Shown here piece by piece: positions 8,519-17,754 of a DNA stretch of 64,000 nucleotides. The stretch is from Methylophaga pinxianii (GTDB taxonomy: Bacteria; Pseudomonadota; Gammaproteobacteria; Nitrosococcales; Methylophagaceae): contig NZ_JAJAEO010000187.1 in NCBI RefSeq assembly GCF_020447225.1, positions 1 to 64,000 of the forward strand, read 5' to 3'. Both the position numbers and the translations under genes were made by a program. Within the stretch, counting starts at the first letter, position 1. Every line of letters begins with the position of its first letter. A model generated the notes under the pieces. It had not been told where the DNA came from. It worked only from the letters and a program-made list of their open reading frames with translations, and did not search any database.

Positions 8519-9688
8519 TTAGACCTCTATGCGGGTTTGAATGATTTTGCAAACCGTTTCAACAGCCTCTTCTGTCATTGCTGTCCCCGTTGGCAAAACA
8601 ATCACTCTTTCAGCAACTGTGAGTGTATTTGGCAGAAGTAAGCCCGCATGTGGAAATAATTGTTTATAGGGATGCATATTATGGCAACCCGGCCAGAAAT
8701 ATTTTCGCGCTCTGACATTTTCGGCATGCAATACATCCACCATTTCATCGCGACTGATTGGACAGTCTGGGCCCACTTCCATCACAATATATTGGTAATT
8801 GTTATGCTCATTCTCATCGAATTGATAAAGGCTTATTCCGGCAAGACCGGCAAGTCCTTTTTGATACCCTTCATAATGCTGTTTATTTATCTCAACGACA
8901 TTTTCAACATTTTCCAGGTTAACCAGGCCCATTGCGGCGGCAATTTCTATCATTTTGCCATTCGTACCTGGATGAATCACATTATCCAGCCCTGTGAAGC
9001 CAAAGTTACGCATCAAGCGCATTTTTTCGGCCAGTTCATCATCATTGGTCAGTACTGCACCACCCTCAAAGGTATTGAAAAATTTAGTCGCGTGAAAGCT
9101 CAAGACCTCAGCCTGACCAAAATTACCAATTTTTGTCCCTTGATAAGTCCCATTGAAAGCATGGGCAGCATCAAACATCAACTTTAAGTCATATTCATCA
9201 GCGATTTGTTGCAGCTCATCAACCGGTGCGGCATGTCCCCATAAATGCACACCAATGATACCGCTGGTTCTGGGCGTGATCATTTTGCGAACAGCATCGG
9301 GATCAAGGCAATGCGTGCGTGGATTAATATCGGCAAAAACTGGTGTAATCTCCTGCCACTGCAGGGCGTGTGCTGTAGCAATGAAAGTGTACGAAGGGAT
9401 AATGACTTCGCCCGTTAAGCCCAGTGCACGAATAGCAATTTCCAGTGCTATTGTGCCATTACACATCGCTACACAATTTTTGACATGATGCTTATCGGCT
9501 ATTCGCTGTTCTAATGTTCGAACCAAATCACCGTTATTGGTCAGCCAGCGGTTGTCAAAAATTTTATCTACATATTCAATAAATTCTGACTTACTACCGA
9601 TATTGGGTCGGCCAACATGCTGCGTTTCGTCAAATGCTGGGGGAGCACCATTAACTGCCAAATCATTCAGAGAGCTAATTTTTTTCAT
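8519..9688 (-). CDS. DegT/DnrJ/EryC1/StrS-type nucleotide-sugar aminotransferase
   Basis: A PLP-dependent enzyme (389 residues) that aminates a keto-sugar nucleotide, typically a dTDP- or UDP-4-keto-6-deoxyhexose. The PLP lysine is in FHATKFFNTFEGG. The acidic residue contacting the PLP nitrogen is in MFDAAHAF, and CNGTIALEIAI binds the cofactor phosphate. The 4-keto substrate could come from RmlB (dTDP-4-keto-6-deoxyglucose) or from the WbpM-like dehydratase, both encoded just upstream. The exact sugar is unresolved; FdtB/QdtB- and WecE-like enzymes share these motifs. The 143 bases upstream of it show no clear terminator. Confidence 0.85.
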   Translation of the reverse strand: MKKISSLNDLAVNGAPPAFDETQHVGRPNIGSKSEFIEYVDKIFDNRWLTNNGDLVRTLEQRIADKHHVKNCVAMCNGTIALEIAIRALGLTGEVIIPSYTFIATAHALQWQEITPVFADINPRTHCLDPDAVRKMITPRTSGIIGVHLWGHAAPVDELQQIADEYDLKLMFDAAHAFNGTYQGTKIGNFGQAEVLSFHATKFFNTFEGGAVLTNDDELAEKMRLMRNFGFTGLDNVIHPGTNGKMIEIAAAMGLVNLENVENVVEINKQHYEGYQKGLAGLAGISLYQFDENEHNNYQYIVMEVGPDCPISRDEMVDVLHAENVRARKYFWPGCHNMHPYKQLFPHAGLLLPNTLTVAERVIVLPTGTAMTEEAVETVCKIIQTRIEV

Positions 9689-9831
9689 TTCACCTGTTAT
9701 CTCGAAATATGCTGATTTTGATGATCAAGCCAATCAGCAATTGAATCAAAATATCACTTCATCACAATTCGAGCATACAGGATTTATGCCAAATAGTAGT
9801 TCAATCCCTGTTACAGATATTTAAAGCGTTT

Positions 9832-11010
9832 TTAATCCTGACCAAATAGATCTCGGGTATAAATTTTATCTTTGACGTCCTGAATATCATCTGTAATACG
9901 ATTGGCAATAATTAATGAGGATTGTTGTTTGAATGCTGCCAAATCGTTGACCACTTTGGAACGGAAAAACTCAGGCTCTTCAAGAACCGGTTCGTACACA
10001 ATAACTTCAATACCTTTTGCTTTTATCCGTTTCATAATTCCTTGAATAGCCGAGGCCCGGAAATTGTCCGACCCCTGCTTCATCACCAAACGATAGATAC
10101 CGACTACAGCCGGATTTTTCTTGATGATCTGATCAGCAATGAAGTCTTTTCGCGTGGTATTGGCATCAACGATTGCTCTAATCAAACTGTTTGGCACGGT
10201 GTCATAGTTGGCCAATAGTTGTTTTGTGTCTTTTGGCAAACAATAACCGCCATAACCAAAAGAAGGATTATTGTAGTGGTCGCCAATCCGGGGGTCCAAA
10301 CCAACGCCTTCGATGATCTGACGACTGTTCAGATTATGTGTCTCGGCATAGCTGTCGAGTTCATTAAAATACGCTACGCGCATTGCCAGATAGGTATTGG
10401 AAAACAATTTAATGGCTTCTGCTTCAGTCGGGTCAGTAAATAAAACCGGTACGTCTTTTTTTACTGCACCTTCTAGCAATAAATCGGCAAATAAACGGGC
10501 TCGTTCACTTTGCTCACCCACCACAATGCGTGATGGATACAGGTTGTCGTATAAAGCTTTTCCTTCACGTAAAAACTCGGGGGAGAAAAAAATATTTTCT
10601 GTACCAAACTTGGTTTTGACCGTACTGGTGTAACCAACCGGAATGGTTGACTTAATGACCATGACCGCATTTGGATTAATGGCTATAACATCTTGAATAA
10701 CCGCTTCGACCGATTTGGTATTAAAGGTGTTGGTAACCGAATCATAATCGGTCGGTGTGGCAATAATGACAAAGTCGGCATTTTCATACGCCATTTTTTT
10801 GTCAGTCGTAGCCGTTAAGGTTAACGGCTTATTGGCCAGGAAATCTTCAATTTCCTTATCTACGATTGGAGATTTTTTGGCATTAATCAGATCCACTTTT
10901 TCAGGAACAATATCCAGAGCCGTCACGTGATGGTGTTGCGCCAATAAAACAGCAAGTGACAGGCCAACATATCCTGTTCCTGCCACGGCAATATTGAGTG
11001 TTTTTTCCAT
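9832..11010 (-). CDS. ugd: UDP-glucose 6-dehydrogenase
   Basis: Oxidises UDP-glucose to UDP-glucuronate using two NAD+, supplying uronic acids for capsule or LPS. The N-terminal NAD-binding motif is [14 protein letters not shown]. The catalytic cysteine is in [11 protein letters not shown], and [10 protein letters not shown] and the [15 protein letters not shown] helix are typical of the family. The 392-residue length matches the short enterobacterial form (about 388). The GYCLPKDT sequence has Tyr where Ser is common. It lies 35 bases after the dehydratase gene, on the same strand. Confidence 0.95.
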   Translation of the reverse strand: MEKTLNIAVAGTGYVGLSLAVLLAQHHHVTALDIVPEKVDLINAKKSPIVDKEIEDFLANKPLTLTATTDKKMAYENADFVIIATPTDYDSVTNTFNTKSVEAVIQDVIAINPNAVMVIKSTIPVGYTSTVKTKFGTENIFFSPEFLREGKALYDNLYPSRIVVGEQSERARLFADLLLEGAVKKDVPVLFTDPTEAEAIKLFSNTYLAMRVAYFNELDSYAETHNLNSRQIIEGVGLDPRIGDHYNNPSFGYGGYCLPKDTKQLLANYDTVPNSLIRAIVDANTTRKDFIADQIIKKNPAVVGIYRLVMKQGSDNFRASAIQGIMKRIKAKGIEVIVYEPVLEEPEFFRSKVVNDLAAFKQQSSLIIANRITDDIQDVKDKIYTRDLFGQD

Positions 11011-11045
11011 AATCCGTCTCTATATAAAATTAATCGGGCCAATAT

Positions 11046-12983
11046 TTATTGGTTTACCACAACTTTGTGATTTAACCAGTCTTCAATTCCGCACTGAGGC
11101 ATAAAGCCATCCACATACCTACCGAGAATCACTCTGATTTGTTCATAATCTGACACATTTACCGCATGCTGCAGATCAGTCAGTATCAGTTGTAAATCCT
11201 GCCAGGGGATAATATTTTCTTCCGCACGCATTATTTTTTGATGCGCTGTCTGGCTCACATTGTCACCAATTAACAGTTCTTCAAATAATTTTTCGCCAGG
11301 TCGCAAGCCGGTATAGGTAATTTCAATATCACCATCAGGATTTTCGGCATTTTTTACCGTAAAACCGCTGAGGTGAATCATACGCATCGCCAGATCGACT
11401 ATCTTTACAGCTGAGCCCATATCCAACACAAACACATCCCCACCCTGACCCATTGCTCCGGCCTGAATCACTAATTCAGCTGCTTCCGGAATTGTCATAA
11501 AATAACGAATGATTTGCGGGTCGGTCACCGTCACGGGACCACCTTTGGCAATCTGTTCACGGAATAATGGAACGACAGAACCTGAAGACCCCAGAACATT
11601 GCCAAATCTCACCATAGTAAAGCGTGTATCGGCGGTGCCTGTCAAAGCTTGCAACACCAGCTCGGCCAGGCGTTTACTTGCACCCATGGTATTGGTAGGA
11701 CGAACGGCCTTGTCAGTGGAAATTAATACAAAGGTTTCAACATTTGCTGCAATCGCTGCCTGGGCACAGTGTAATGTGCCAAAAACATTATTGCGAATCC
11801 CTTCACCCACATTTTTTTCAACCATCGGTACATGTTTATATGCCGCTGCATGATAAATCGTTTGTACTGAAAAATGCTTACAGATTGATGTCAATCGCGT
11901 GCGGTCAACCACCGAACCTAATAAGGCAATCACCTCAACGCCGCTTTGCAGCTTACAAAGTTCTTGTTCAATTTGATATAAGGCAAATTCACTGATTTCA
12001 AACAACAGTAACCGACTGGGCTTGAGTTTGATGATCTGCCTGGACAGTTCTGAGCCGATGGAACCTCCGGCACCGGTGACCATTACACATTTATGATGAA
12101 TATTCGCTGTTAATAATTGCGGATCAGGATCGACCGCTTCTCTACCCAGTAAGTCTGCAATATCAACTTCCTGAATATCCGAGACTTCCAGTTTGCCTTC
12201 GGCAATATCGGTTAAATCCGGTAAGGTCCGAATATGTACGGGTAATTCCTCCAGCGATCTGAGAATTTCACTACGACGGCTTCTGGAAGCAGATGGCATA
12301 GCCAACAACACATCACGCACCTGAAATTTATCAATCAACTTCACCAGATCGCGAGGGCGGTAAACATTCAGGCCATTAATCTGTTGCCGATACAGTGTTG
12401 GTTCATCATCAATAAACGCAACCGGACGAAGTTGGCGGCCCATTTTTAATAATGCGGATAACTGGGCACCTGCCCGTCCCGCTCCGTAAATCAGAACGGG
12501 TGGAATGTAACGTTGATTCTCCAATTCAGCCAGGGGATGACGTGTTGAACTGATAAAAAGCCAACGGGCATAAAGCCGTAATCCACCAACAAACAAGAAA
12601 AGTAACAATGCATTGATAATATAAACCGTTCTTGGAACGAGACCGGCATAGGGTCCGGACAATACGACGACAGTGGCAAAAATGACGGTAAACAGGCCAA
12701 TCGCTTTAAAAATTGTCCACAACGCATCCAGGCCGATATAGCGCACAATCGCCCGGTAAAGACCTAATTTGATAAAAATGGGGATGGCAATTAACTGCGC
12801 CAGAAAGAATAACCATAATTGGGATACCGGCGGTTGATACAACGTGCTGAGACGCAGTGAAAATGCCAGCCATAAAACCAGCATGACCACCATGTAATCG
12901 ATGACAATACTCAGTATGCGTTTGGTGGTTCGCGGACGACTTAGAAACCACTGCATTAACTTGTTAAAAGTGGTTTGTATCAC
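11046..12983 (-). CDS. WbpM/CapD-type membrane UDP-N-acetylglucosamine 4,6-dehydratase
   Basis: A large (645-residue) nucleotide-sugar dehydratase with about four N-terminal transmembrane helices (roughly residues 20-135). A first Rossmann-like domain (VLIYGAGRAGAQL, about 163) follows, then the catalytic SDR domain (VTGAGGSIGSEL, about 302). The active-site region STDKAVRPTNTMGASKR has Met in place of the usual catalytic Tyr, as in large WbpM-type enzymes. It would convert UDP-GlcNAc to a 4-keto-6-deoxy intermediate for QuiNAc, FucNAc or bacillosamine-type sugars. GlmS, encoded in the same locus, feeds UDP-GlcNAc synthesis. The precise product stereochemistry is not predictable. Confidence 0.88.
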   Translation of the reverse strand: MIQTTFNKLMQWFLSRPRTTKRILSIVIDYMVVMLVLWLAFSLRLSTLYQPPVSQLWLFFLAQLIAIPIFIKLGLYRAIVRYIGLDALWTIFKAIGLFTVIFATVVVLSGPYAGLVPRTVYIINALLLFLFVGGLRLYARWLFISSTRHPLAELENQRYIPPVLIYGAGRAGAQLSALLKMGRQLRPVAFIDDEPTLYRQQINGLNVYRPRDLVKLIDKFQVRDVLLAMPSASRSRRSEILRSLEELPVHIRTLPDLTDIAEGKLEVSDIQEVDIADLLGREAVDPDPQLLTANIHHKCVMVTGAGGSIGSELSRQIIKLKPSRLLLFEISEFALYQIEQELCKLQSGVEVIALLGSVVDRTRLTSICKHFSVQTIYHAAAYKHVPMVEKNVGEGIRNNVFGTLHCAQAAIAANVETFVLISTDKAVRPTNTMGASKRLAELVLQALTGTADTRFTMVRFGNVLGSSGSVVPLFREQIAKGGPVTVTDPQIIRYFMTIPEAAELVIQAGAMGQGGDVFVLDMGSAVKIVDLAMRMIHLSGFTVKNAENPDGDIEITYTGLRPGEKLFEELLIGDNVSQTAHQKIMRAEENIIPWQDLQLILTDLQHAVNVSDYEQIRVILGRYVDGFMPQCGIEDWLNHKVVVNQ

Positions 12984-13032
12984 GAGTTTTTTCCTTGATA
13001 CTGCTTACCATGGCAAATCGGTATTAGACGGT

Positions 13033-13905
13033 TTATGACTGTAAAACCCATTGTAAACTTTGCTGCCAATCGGGTAATTGCAAGCCGAAATGCTCTTTTA
13101 GTTTGCTGTTATCCATCAGTGAATTTAACGGGCGTTTGGCTGGCGTAGGATATTCTGAGGTAGGAATTCCGGTGACTTTTGGCACGTGACGACCATCTTG
13201 TTCGGCATACTTAAAAATCGCCTCGGCAAAGCCCTTCCAGGTCGTTTTACCTGCCGCACTTAAATGATAGATTCCACTATTTTCCAGCCAGAATGATTCG
13301 TTTTTATGGGCTTGCGCCAAAGCCTGGGCCGTAACATCTGCGATATGTCGGCTCCATGTCGGCGTGCCCACCTGATCATCCACAATATTCAATTGTTCGC
13401 GTTCTTCAGCCAGTCTTAACATGGTGTTTAAAAAGTTATGCCCGCGTCGATCATATACCCAGCTGGTTCTGAAGATAAGATGATCACAGCCACTTGCGAT
13501 AATAGCCTGCTCACCTTCCAGTTTAGTCTGACCATAATGGCTTAACGGCCCAGTCGTATCCGTTTCCAACCAGGGTGAGTCCTTACAGCCATCAAACACG
13601 TAGTCGGTTGAATATTGCACTAATGGAATCCCAAGCAACTTGGCTTGTGCGGCTAATACTTCAGGCGCAATCGCATTAATTTGTCTGGCTAGCTCGGTTT
13701 CGTCTTCCGCTTTATCGACCGCAGTATAGGCAGCTGCGTTAACAATAAGCTGTGGTTTAACCTCGCTAACCAATGAACGAATCGCGTTAATATCGGAAAG
13801 ATCCAGATCTTGCCTCGCGGTAACGTGTAACGCTGCTATATTTGCCAGACTTCGTTGCAGTTGGAAGCCAACTTGTCCTTGTCCGCCTATCAGTAATATT
13901 GTCAC
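13033..13905 (-). CDS. rmlD: dTDP-4-dehydrorhamnose reductase
   Basis: Last step of dTDP-L-rhamnose synthesis: NAD(P)H-dependent reduction of dTDP-4-dehydro-L-rhamnose. It is an SDR-type protein of 290 residues with GGQGQVGFQLQ at the N terminus, YSTDYVFDG, and the catalytic YGQTK (YxxxK). The usual C-terminal RPLNSLMDNSKL segment is present. It directly abuts rmlC, with no bases between the rmlC stop and this start codon region, in the order rmlB-A-C-D. A 49-base gap separates it from the dehydratase gene. Confidence 0.96.
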   Translation of the reverse strand: MTILLIGGQGQVGFQLQRSLANIAALHVTARQDLDLSDINAIRSLVSEVKPQLIVNAAAYTAVDKAEDETELARQINAIAPEVLAAQAKLLGIPLVQYSTDYVFDGCKDSPWLETDTTGPLSHYGQTKLEGEQAIIASGCDHLIFRTSWVYDRRGHNFLNTMLRLAEEREQLNIVDDQVGTPTWSRHIADVTAQALAQAHKNESFWLENSGIYHLSAAGKTTWKGFAEAIFKYAEQDGRHVPKVTGIPTSEYPTPAKRPLNSLMDNSKLKEHFGLQLPDWQQSLQWVLQS

Positions 13906-14451
13906 TTAAAACGTCTCTGCCAATTTAAACGGCGTACCTTGCTGATCCTTGGCAGATAAAACCGGAGTTATCCCATCTAAATGCCAATCTATAGCTAGAG
14001 CAGCATCATCCCAGGCTACCGTTCGCTCATATTCCGGGGCGTAATAATCTGTCGTTTTATAGAGAAAATCAGCACTGTCACTCAACACCAGAAAACCATG
14101 TGCAAATCCTGCCGGAACCCAAAACTGTTCCTGGCCTTCAGCCGTTAAAATAGCGCCCGTCCAATGCCCAAACGTTGGTGAATCACGACGCATGTCTACG
14201 GCAACATCAAAGACTTTGCCGGCGGTGACACGGACCAGTTTGCCTTGTGGTTGTTTGATCTGATAATGCAACCCGCGCAATACGCCTTTGGCTGAGCGAG
14301 AATGATTATCCTGCACAAACTCAATATCCAGCCCCAGCAAATCCTCAAAGGTTTTCTTGTTATAACTTTCCAGAAAAAAACCACGTTCATCGCCAAACTT
14401 TTTGGGCGTCAGTAATTTAACATCGGGAATACTGGTTTCGGTGACTAACAT
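13906..14451 (-). CDS. rmlC: dTDP-4-dehydrorhamnose 3,5-epimerase
   Basis: Epimerises dTDP-4-keto-6-deoxyglucose at C3 and C5. It is a 181-residue cupin with the catalytic His in VLRGLHYQ, the conserved GDERGFFLE near the N terminus, and the WVPAGFAHGFLVL barrel strand. Length and motifs match the family, and nothing is missing. Its start overlaps the end of rmlA by one base (TAATG-type junction), which implies coupled translation. Confidence 0.96.
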   Translation of the reverse strand: MLVTETSIPDVKLLTPKKFGDERGFFLESYNKKTFEDLLGLDIEFVQDNHSRSAKGVLRGLHYQIKQPQGKLVRVTAGKVFDVAVDMRRDSPTFGHWTGAILTAEGQEQFWVPAGFAHGFLVLSDSADFLYKTTDYYAPEYERTVAWDDAALAIDWHLDGITPVLSAKDQQGTPFKLAETF

Positions 14452-15332
14452 CAGTAAATTGTCTCATTAATAATGTTTAACAGATATTTACCATAACCGC
14501 TTTTCAGTAATGGCTGTGCCAATTGTTCGAGCTGCTCGGCATTAATATAACCCATTCGGTAGGCGATCTCTTCGGGACACATGACTTTAAGCCCTTGCCG
14601 TTGCTCAAGGGTTTGAATAAACATCGACGCATCGAGCAAAGAGTCATGCGTGCCGGTATCCAGCCAGGCCATGCCGCGCCCCATCACCTGAACATTAAGC
14701 TTGCCATTATCCAGATAAGCCTGATTGACATCGGTAATCTCAAGTTCACCCCGTGCAGAGGGTTTGAGATTACGGGCAATTTCGACGACTTGATTATCAT
14801 AGAAATACAGCCCGGTAATCGCATAACGTGATTTGGGCTTTAACGGTTTTTCTTCGATACTCAGTGCTTTACCGTTTTCATCAAACGCCACCACACCATA
14901 ACGTTCCGGGTCGCTGACAGGGTAAGCAAACACTGTCGCGCCCTGTTTATTGTTATCAGCATCTTGCATCATATCGGCTAATTCATGGCCGTAATAGACA
15001 TTATCCCCTAGCACCAAAGCGCAATCATCATCACCAATAAAGTCTGCAGCCAGAGTAAAAGCCTGTGCAATACCTTCCGGCTTATCCTGAACAATATAGT
15101 GCAGATTCAATCCCCATTTACTGCCATCGCCGAGCAACTGTTCAAGGCGTGGAGTGTCTTGAGGGGTGGAAATAATGCAGATGTCTCGCATGCCCGCCAG
15201 CATCATGGTGGCCAGCGGATAATAAATCATCGGTTTGTCATAAACCGGTAGCAGTTGTTTGCAGATAGATTGGGTGACCGGATATAAACGTGTGCCGCTT
15301 CCCCCTGCCAGTACAATTCCCTTACGACTCAT
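14451..15332 (-). CDS. rmlA: Glucose-1-phosphate thymidylyltransferase
   Basis: Activates glucose-1-phosphate with dTTP to give dTDP-glucose, the committed step to rhamnose. The nucleotidyltransferase signature [11 protein letters not shown] and the [13 protein letters not shown] segment are intact, and [12 protein letters not shown] carries the metal-binding aspartate. The length of 293 residues is typical. Its start overlaps the rmlB stop by four bases (ATGA). In other bacteria the pathway is feedback-inhibited by dTDP-rhamnose; that is family knowledge rather than something seen here. Confidence 0.97.
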   Translation of the reverse strand: MSRKGIVLAGGSGTRLYPVTQSICKQLLPVYDKPMIYYPLATMMLAGMRDICIISTPQDTPRLEQLLGDGSKWGLNLHYIVQDKPEGIAQAFTLAADFIGDDDCALVLGDNVYYGHELADMMQDADNNKQGATVFAYPVSDPERYGVVAFDENGKALSIEEKPLKPKSRYAITGLYFYDNQVVEIARNLKPSARGELEITDVNQAYLDNGKLNVQVMGRGMAWLDTGTHDSLLDASMFIQTLEQRQGLKVMCPEEIAYRMGYINAEQLEQLAQPLLKSGYGKYLLNIINETIY

Positions 15333-16399
15333 TTATTGTCTCCCAGTCCAAGTCTTTGCTGTTGATAACTGCCATCCATTACATTTTCACACCACTGGCG
15401 ATTATCCAGATACCACTGAACCGTTTTACGTAAACCGGTGGCAAATGTTTCCTGAGGTTTCCATCCCAGTTCACGTTCGATTTTACTGGCATCGATGGCA
15501 TAACGGGCATCGTGACCAGGACGATCGGTGACGAACTCAATCAGGTTTTTATGTGGACGATGTGGTGAGTCTGGTAACAGCTCATCCAGAATCTGGCAAA
15601 TGGTTTGCACAACATCAAGATTGGTATGTTCATTAAAGCCACCGACATTATAACTTTCGCACAACTTACCTTCTGCCAGCACCAGTCTTAATGCTCTGGC
15701 ATGATCATCGACATATAGCCAATCGCGGATATTTTCGCCTTTACCGTAAATGGGTAGCGGTTTTCCGGCCAGTGCATTATTAATCACCACGGGGATCAAT
15801 TTTTCCGGAAACTGATAGGGTCCGTAGTTATTGGAACAGTTCGTCATTAATACTGGCAAACCGTAGGTATGGTGCCAGGCGCGAACCAAATGGTCGCTGC
15901 CCGCCTTGGTAGCAGAATAGGGTGAGTTGGGTTGGTAGGGAGTAGTTTCCGTAAACAAACCTGTCTCGCCTAAGGTGCCATAGACTTCATCAGTAGAGAT
16001 ATGATGAAAACGGAAACTGCTGGCATCGTCAGCAGATAATGTTTTCCAGTATTTTCTGGCCGCTTCCAGCAATGTATAGGTCCCGACCACATTGGTTTGC
16101 ACAAAATCTGCGGGACCATCAATCGAGCGATCAACATGGGATTCCGCCGCCAGATGCATAATGGCACTGGGTTGATATTGCGTAAAGATCCGATCCATCG
16201 CTTCTGCATCACAAATATCAGCTTGTTCAAAATGATAATTGGGCGAAGCATCAATTTCGGTTAAAGATTGCAGATTACCGGCATAGGTCAGTTTATCGAT
16301 ATTGATAACGGTGAAATCAGTTTCGGTAATTAATTGACGAATTAATGCAGAGCCGATAAAACCAGCGCCGCCAGTTACAAGCAGAGTATTTTTTTTCAC
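15329..16399 (-). CDS. rmlB: dTDP-glucose 4,6-dehydratase
   Basis: Converts dTDP-glucose to dTDP-4-keto-6-deoxyglucose using bound NAD. It is an extended SDR with [16 protein letters not shown] at the N terminus, STDEVYG carrying catalytic Thr/Asp/Glu, and YSATK as the YxxxK pair. The GTG at 16399 is chosen because it gives 356 residues and places the NAD motif right at the N terminus, as in the family. An upstream in-frame GTG at 16453 would add 18 residues without family support. Neither start has a good Shine-Dalgarno. It is the first gene of the polysaccharide locus and lies 126 bases after the tRNA-Arg gene, on the same strand. Confidence 0.94.
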   Translation of the reverse strand: MKKNTLLVTGGAGFIGSALIRQLITETDFTVINIDKLTYAGNLQSLTEIDASPNYHFEQADICDAEAMDRIFTQYQPSAIMHLAAESHVDRSIDGPADFVQTNVVGTYTLLEAARKYWKTLSADDASSFRFHHISTDEVYGTLGETGLFTETTPYQPNSPYSATKAGSDHLVRAWHHTYGLPVLMTNCSNNYGPYQFPEKLIPVVINNALAGKPLPIYGKGENIRDWLYVDDHARALRLVLAEGKLCESYNVGGFNEHTNLDVVQTICQILDELLPDSPHRPHKNLIEFVTDRPGHDARYAIDASKIERELGWKPQETFATGLRKTVQWYLDNRQWCENVMDGSYQQQRLGLGDNK

Positions 16400-16525
16400 G
16401 TTGCTGAGTTCGCTATTGAGTTTGAGAAATCCAGATATGCCGTCCTTGGTCACGTGAAAGTTAGCATTGACCAGGACTAAAAATCAACTTGAAAGTTCGT
16501 CGCAGTGTTTGAGGTGGATAAAAGA

Positions 16526-16602
16526 TGGTACGCCCGGCAGGACTCGAACCTGCTACCCTCGGCTTAGAAGGCCGATGCTCTATCCAGATGAGCTACGGGC
16601 GC
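16526..16602 (-). tRNA. tRNA-Arg (anticodon TCT)
   Basis: A 77-base cloverleaf on the minus strand with CCA encoded at 16528-16526. The acceptor stem is GCGCCCG paired with CGGGCGT (one G-U closing pair). The anticodon stem GGCCT/AAGCC region presents the loop CTTCTAA, giving anticodon TCT, which reads AGA/AGG. The T arm has GGTTCGAGTCC. It lies between tRNA-Pro and rmlB on the same strand. Confidence 0.95.
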
Positions 16603-16637
16603 ATTAATAACTAAGTGAGGCTGAAGCAGTCAAAAAG

Positions 16638-16714
<77 letters not shown>

Positions 16715-16855
16715 ACTTTTCCAAGGACAGACATCCTCGAAGAAGGCGAAATAATACGCTGATGAAGATAACGAGTCAACAGCACAGTTATATTTTTTGC
16801 CGTGGCTGACGCAACGTGCGATCATAGCCGCTTTTGAAAGGCCGGAATCAACAGA

Positions 16856-17710
16856 ATGACTGCTCAAATCATCGACGGAAAGACAATTGCTGCCGAGCTA
16901 AAACAGAAAATCAAGGCAGCAACCCAGATGCGCCTTGCTACCGGCAAACGTCGCCCTGGACTCGCTGTAATATTGATTGGTGACAATCCCGCTTCACAGG
17001 TTTATGTTGGCAGTAAGCGTCGCAGTTGTGAAGAAGTCGGCTTCAAATCTGAATCCTTTGACTTGCCAGAGACCGCCACTGAACAAGAACTCCTGGATCT
17101 GATAACTCAGCTCAATGAAGACGATGAGATTGATGGCATTCTGGTGCAGCTGCCTTTACCAGCACATTTCAATACCGATGTGGTGATTGAACATATTGCC
17201 CCTCATAAAGATGTAGATGGTTTTCACCCTTACAATATCGGCCGCCTAGCCCAGCGTAATCCACAATTACGTCCTTGCACGCCCAAAGGTGTGATTACGA
17301 TGATGCAATCAGTCGGGATTGAACTGAAAGGTAAGGAAGCGGTAGTTGTCGGAGCATCCAATATCGTCGGCCGCCCCATGGCACTGGAATTATTGCTGGC
17401 CGGTTGCACGACCACGGTTTGTCATCGCATGACAAAAGATTTGGAATCTCATGTGCGTCGTGCTGAAGTGCTGGTTGTCGCAGTAGGCAAGCCCAACTTT
17501 ATTCCGGGTGACTGGATCCGCGAAGATGCGATAGTGATTGACGTAGGTATTAACAGACTGGAAAACGGAAAGTTAACCGGTGACGTTGATTTTGATAAGG
17601 CCAGTGAAAAGGCCTCTTGGATCACCCCGGTGCCAGGTGGTGTTGGACCTATGACCGTGGCCACCTTATTGGAAAATACATTATTTGCTGCTGATCAGTT
17701 GCATCCATAA
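16856..17710 (+). CDS. folD: Bifunctional methylenetetrahydrofolate dehydrogenase/cyclohydrolase
   Basis: Interconverts methylene-, methenyl- and formyl-tetrahydrofolate in one-carbon metabolism. It is 284 residues long. The catalytic YVGSK (Tyr-x3-Lys) is near residue 50, LPLPAH and [13 protein letters not shown] form the folate site, and PCTPKG and [11 protein letters not shown] are the Rossmann/NADP motifs. The C-terminal [12 protein letters not shown] is canonical. It is divergently oriented from the tRNA genes, with 141 bases between. In a methylotroph it could take part in C1 assimilation or oxidation, though it is a housekeeping gene in most bacteria. Confidence 0.97.
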   Translation: MTAQIIDGKTIAAELKQKIKAATQMRLATGKRRPGLAVILIGDNPASQVYVGSKRRSCEEVGFKSESFDLPETATEQELLDLITQLNEDDEIDGILVQLPLPAHFNTDVVIEHIAPHKDVDGFHPYNIGRLAQRNPQLRPCTPKGVITMMQSVGIELKGKEAVVVGASNIVGRPMALELLLAGCTTTVCHRMTKDLESHVRRAEVLVVAVGKPNFIPGDWIREDAIVIDVGINRLENGKLTGDVDFDKASEKASWITPVPGGVGPMTVATLLENTLFAADQLHP

Positions 17711-17715
17711 CAATG

Positions 17716-17739
17716 AAAACCCCTCCGCTTTAGGAGGGG
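17716..17739 (-). terminator. Rho-independent terminator of the xfp-ackA operon
   Basis: CCCCTCC at 17720-17726 pairs with GGAGGGG at 17733-17739 across a six-base loop. On the minus strand the stem is followed by TTTT (complement of 17716-17719), so it ends transcription arriving from xfp. Reading from folD on the plus strand, the hairpin lacks a T tract. Confidence 0.75.
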
Positions 17740-17754
17740 CAGCCCAGAGCTTGT

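Noticed and set aside
8660-9187. A 175-codon open frame on the plus strand inside the sugar aminotransferase gene
   Set aside because: It is antisense to a gene with intact PLP motifs, has no domain, and its composition is that of a shadow frame.
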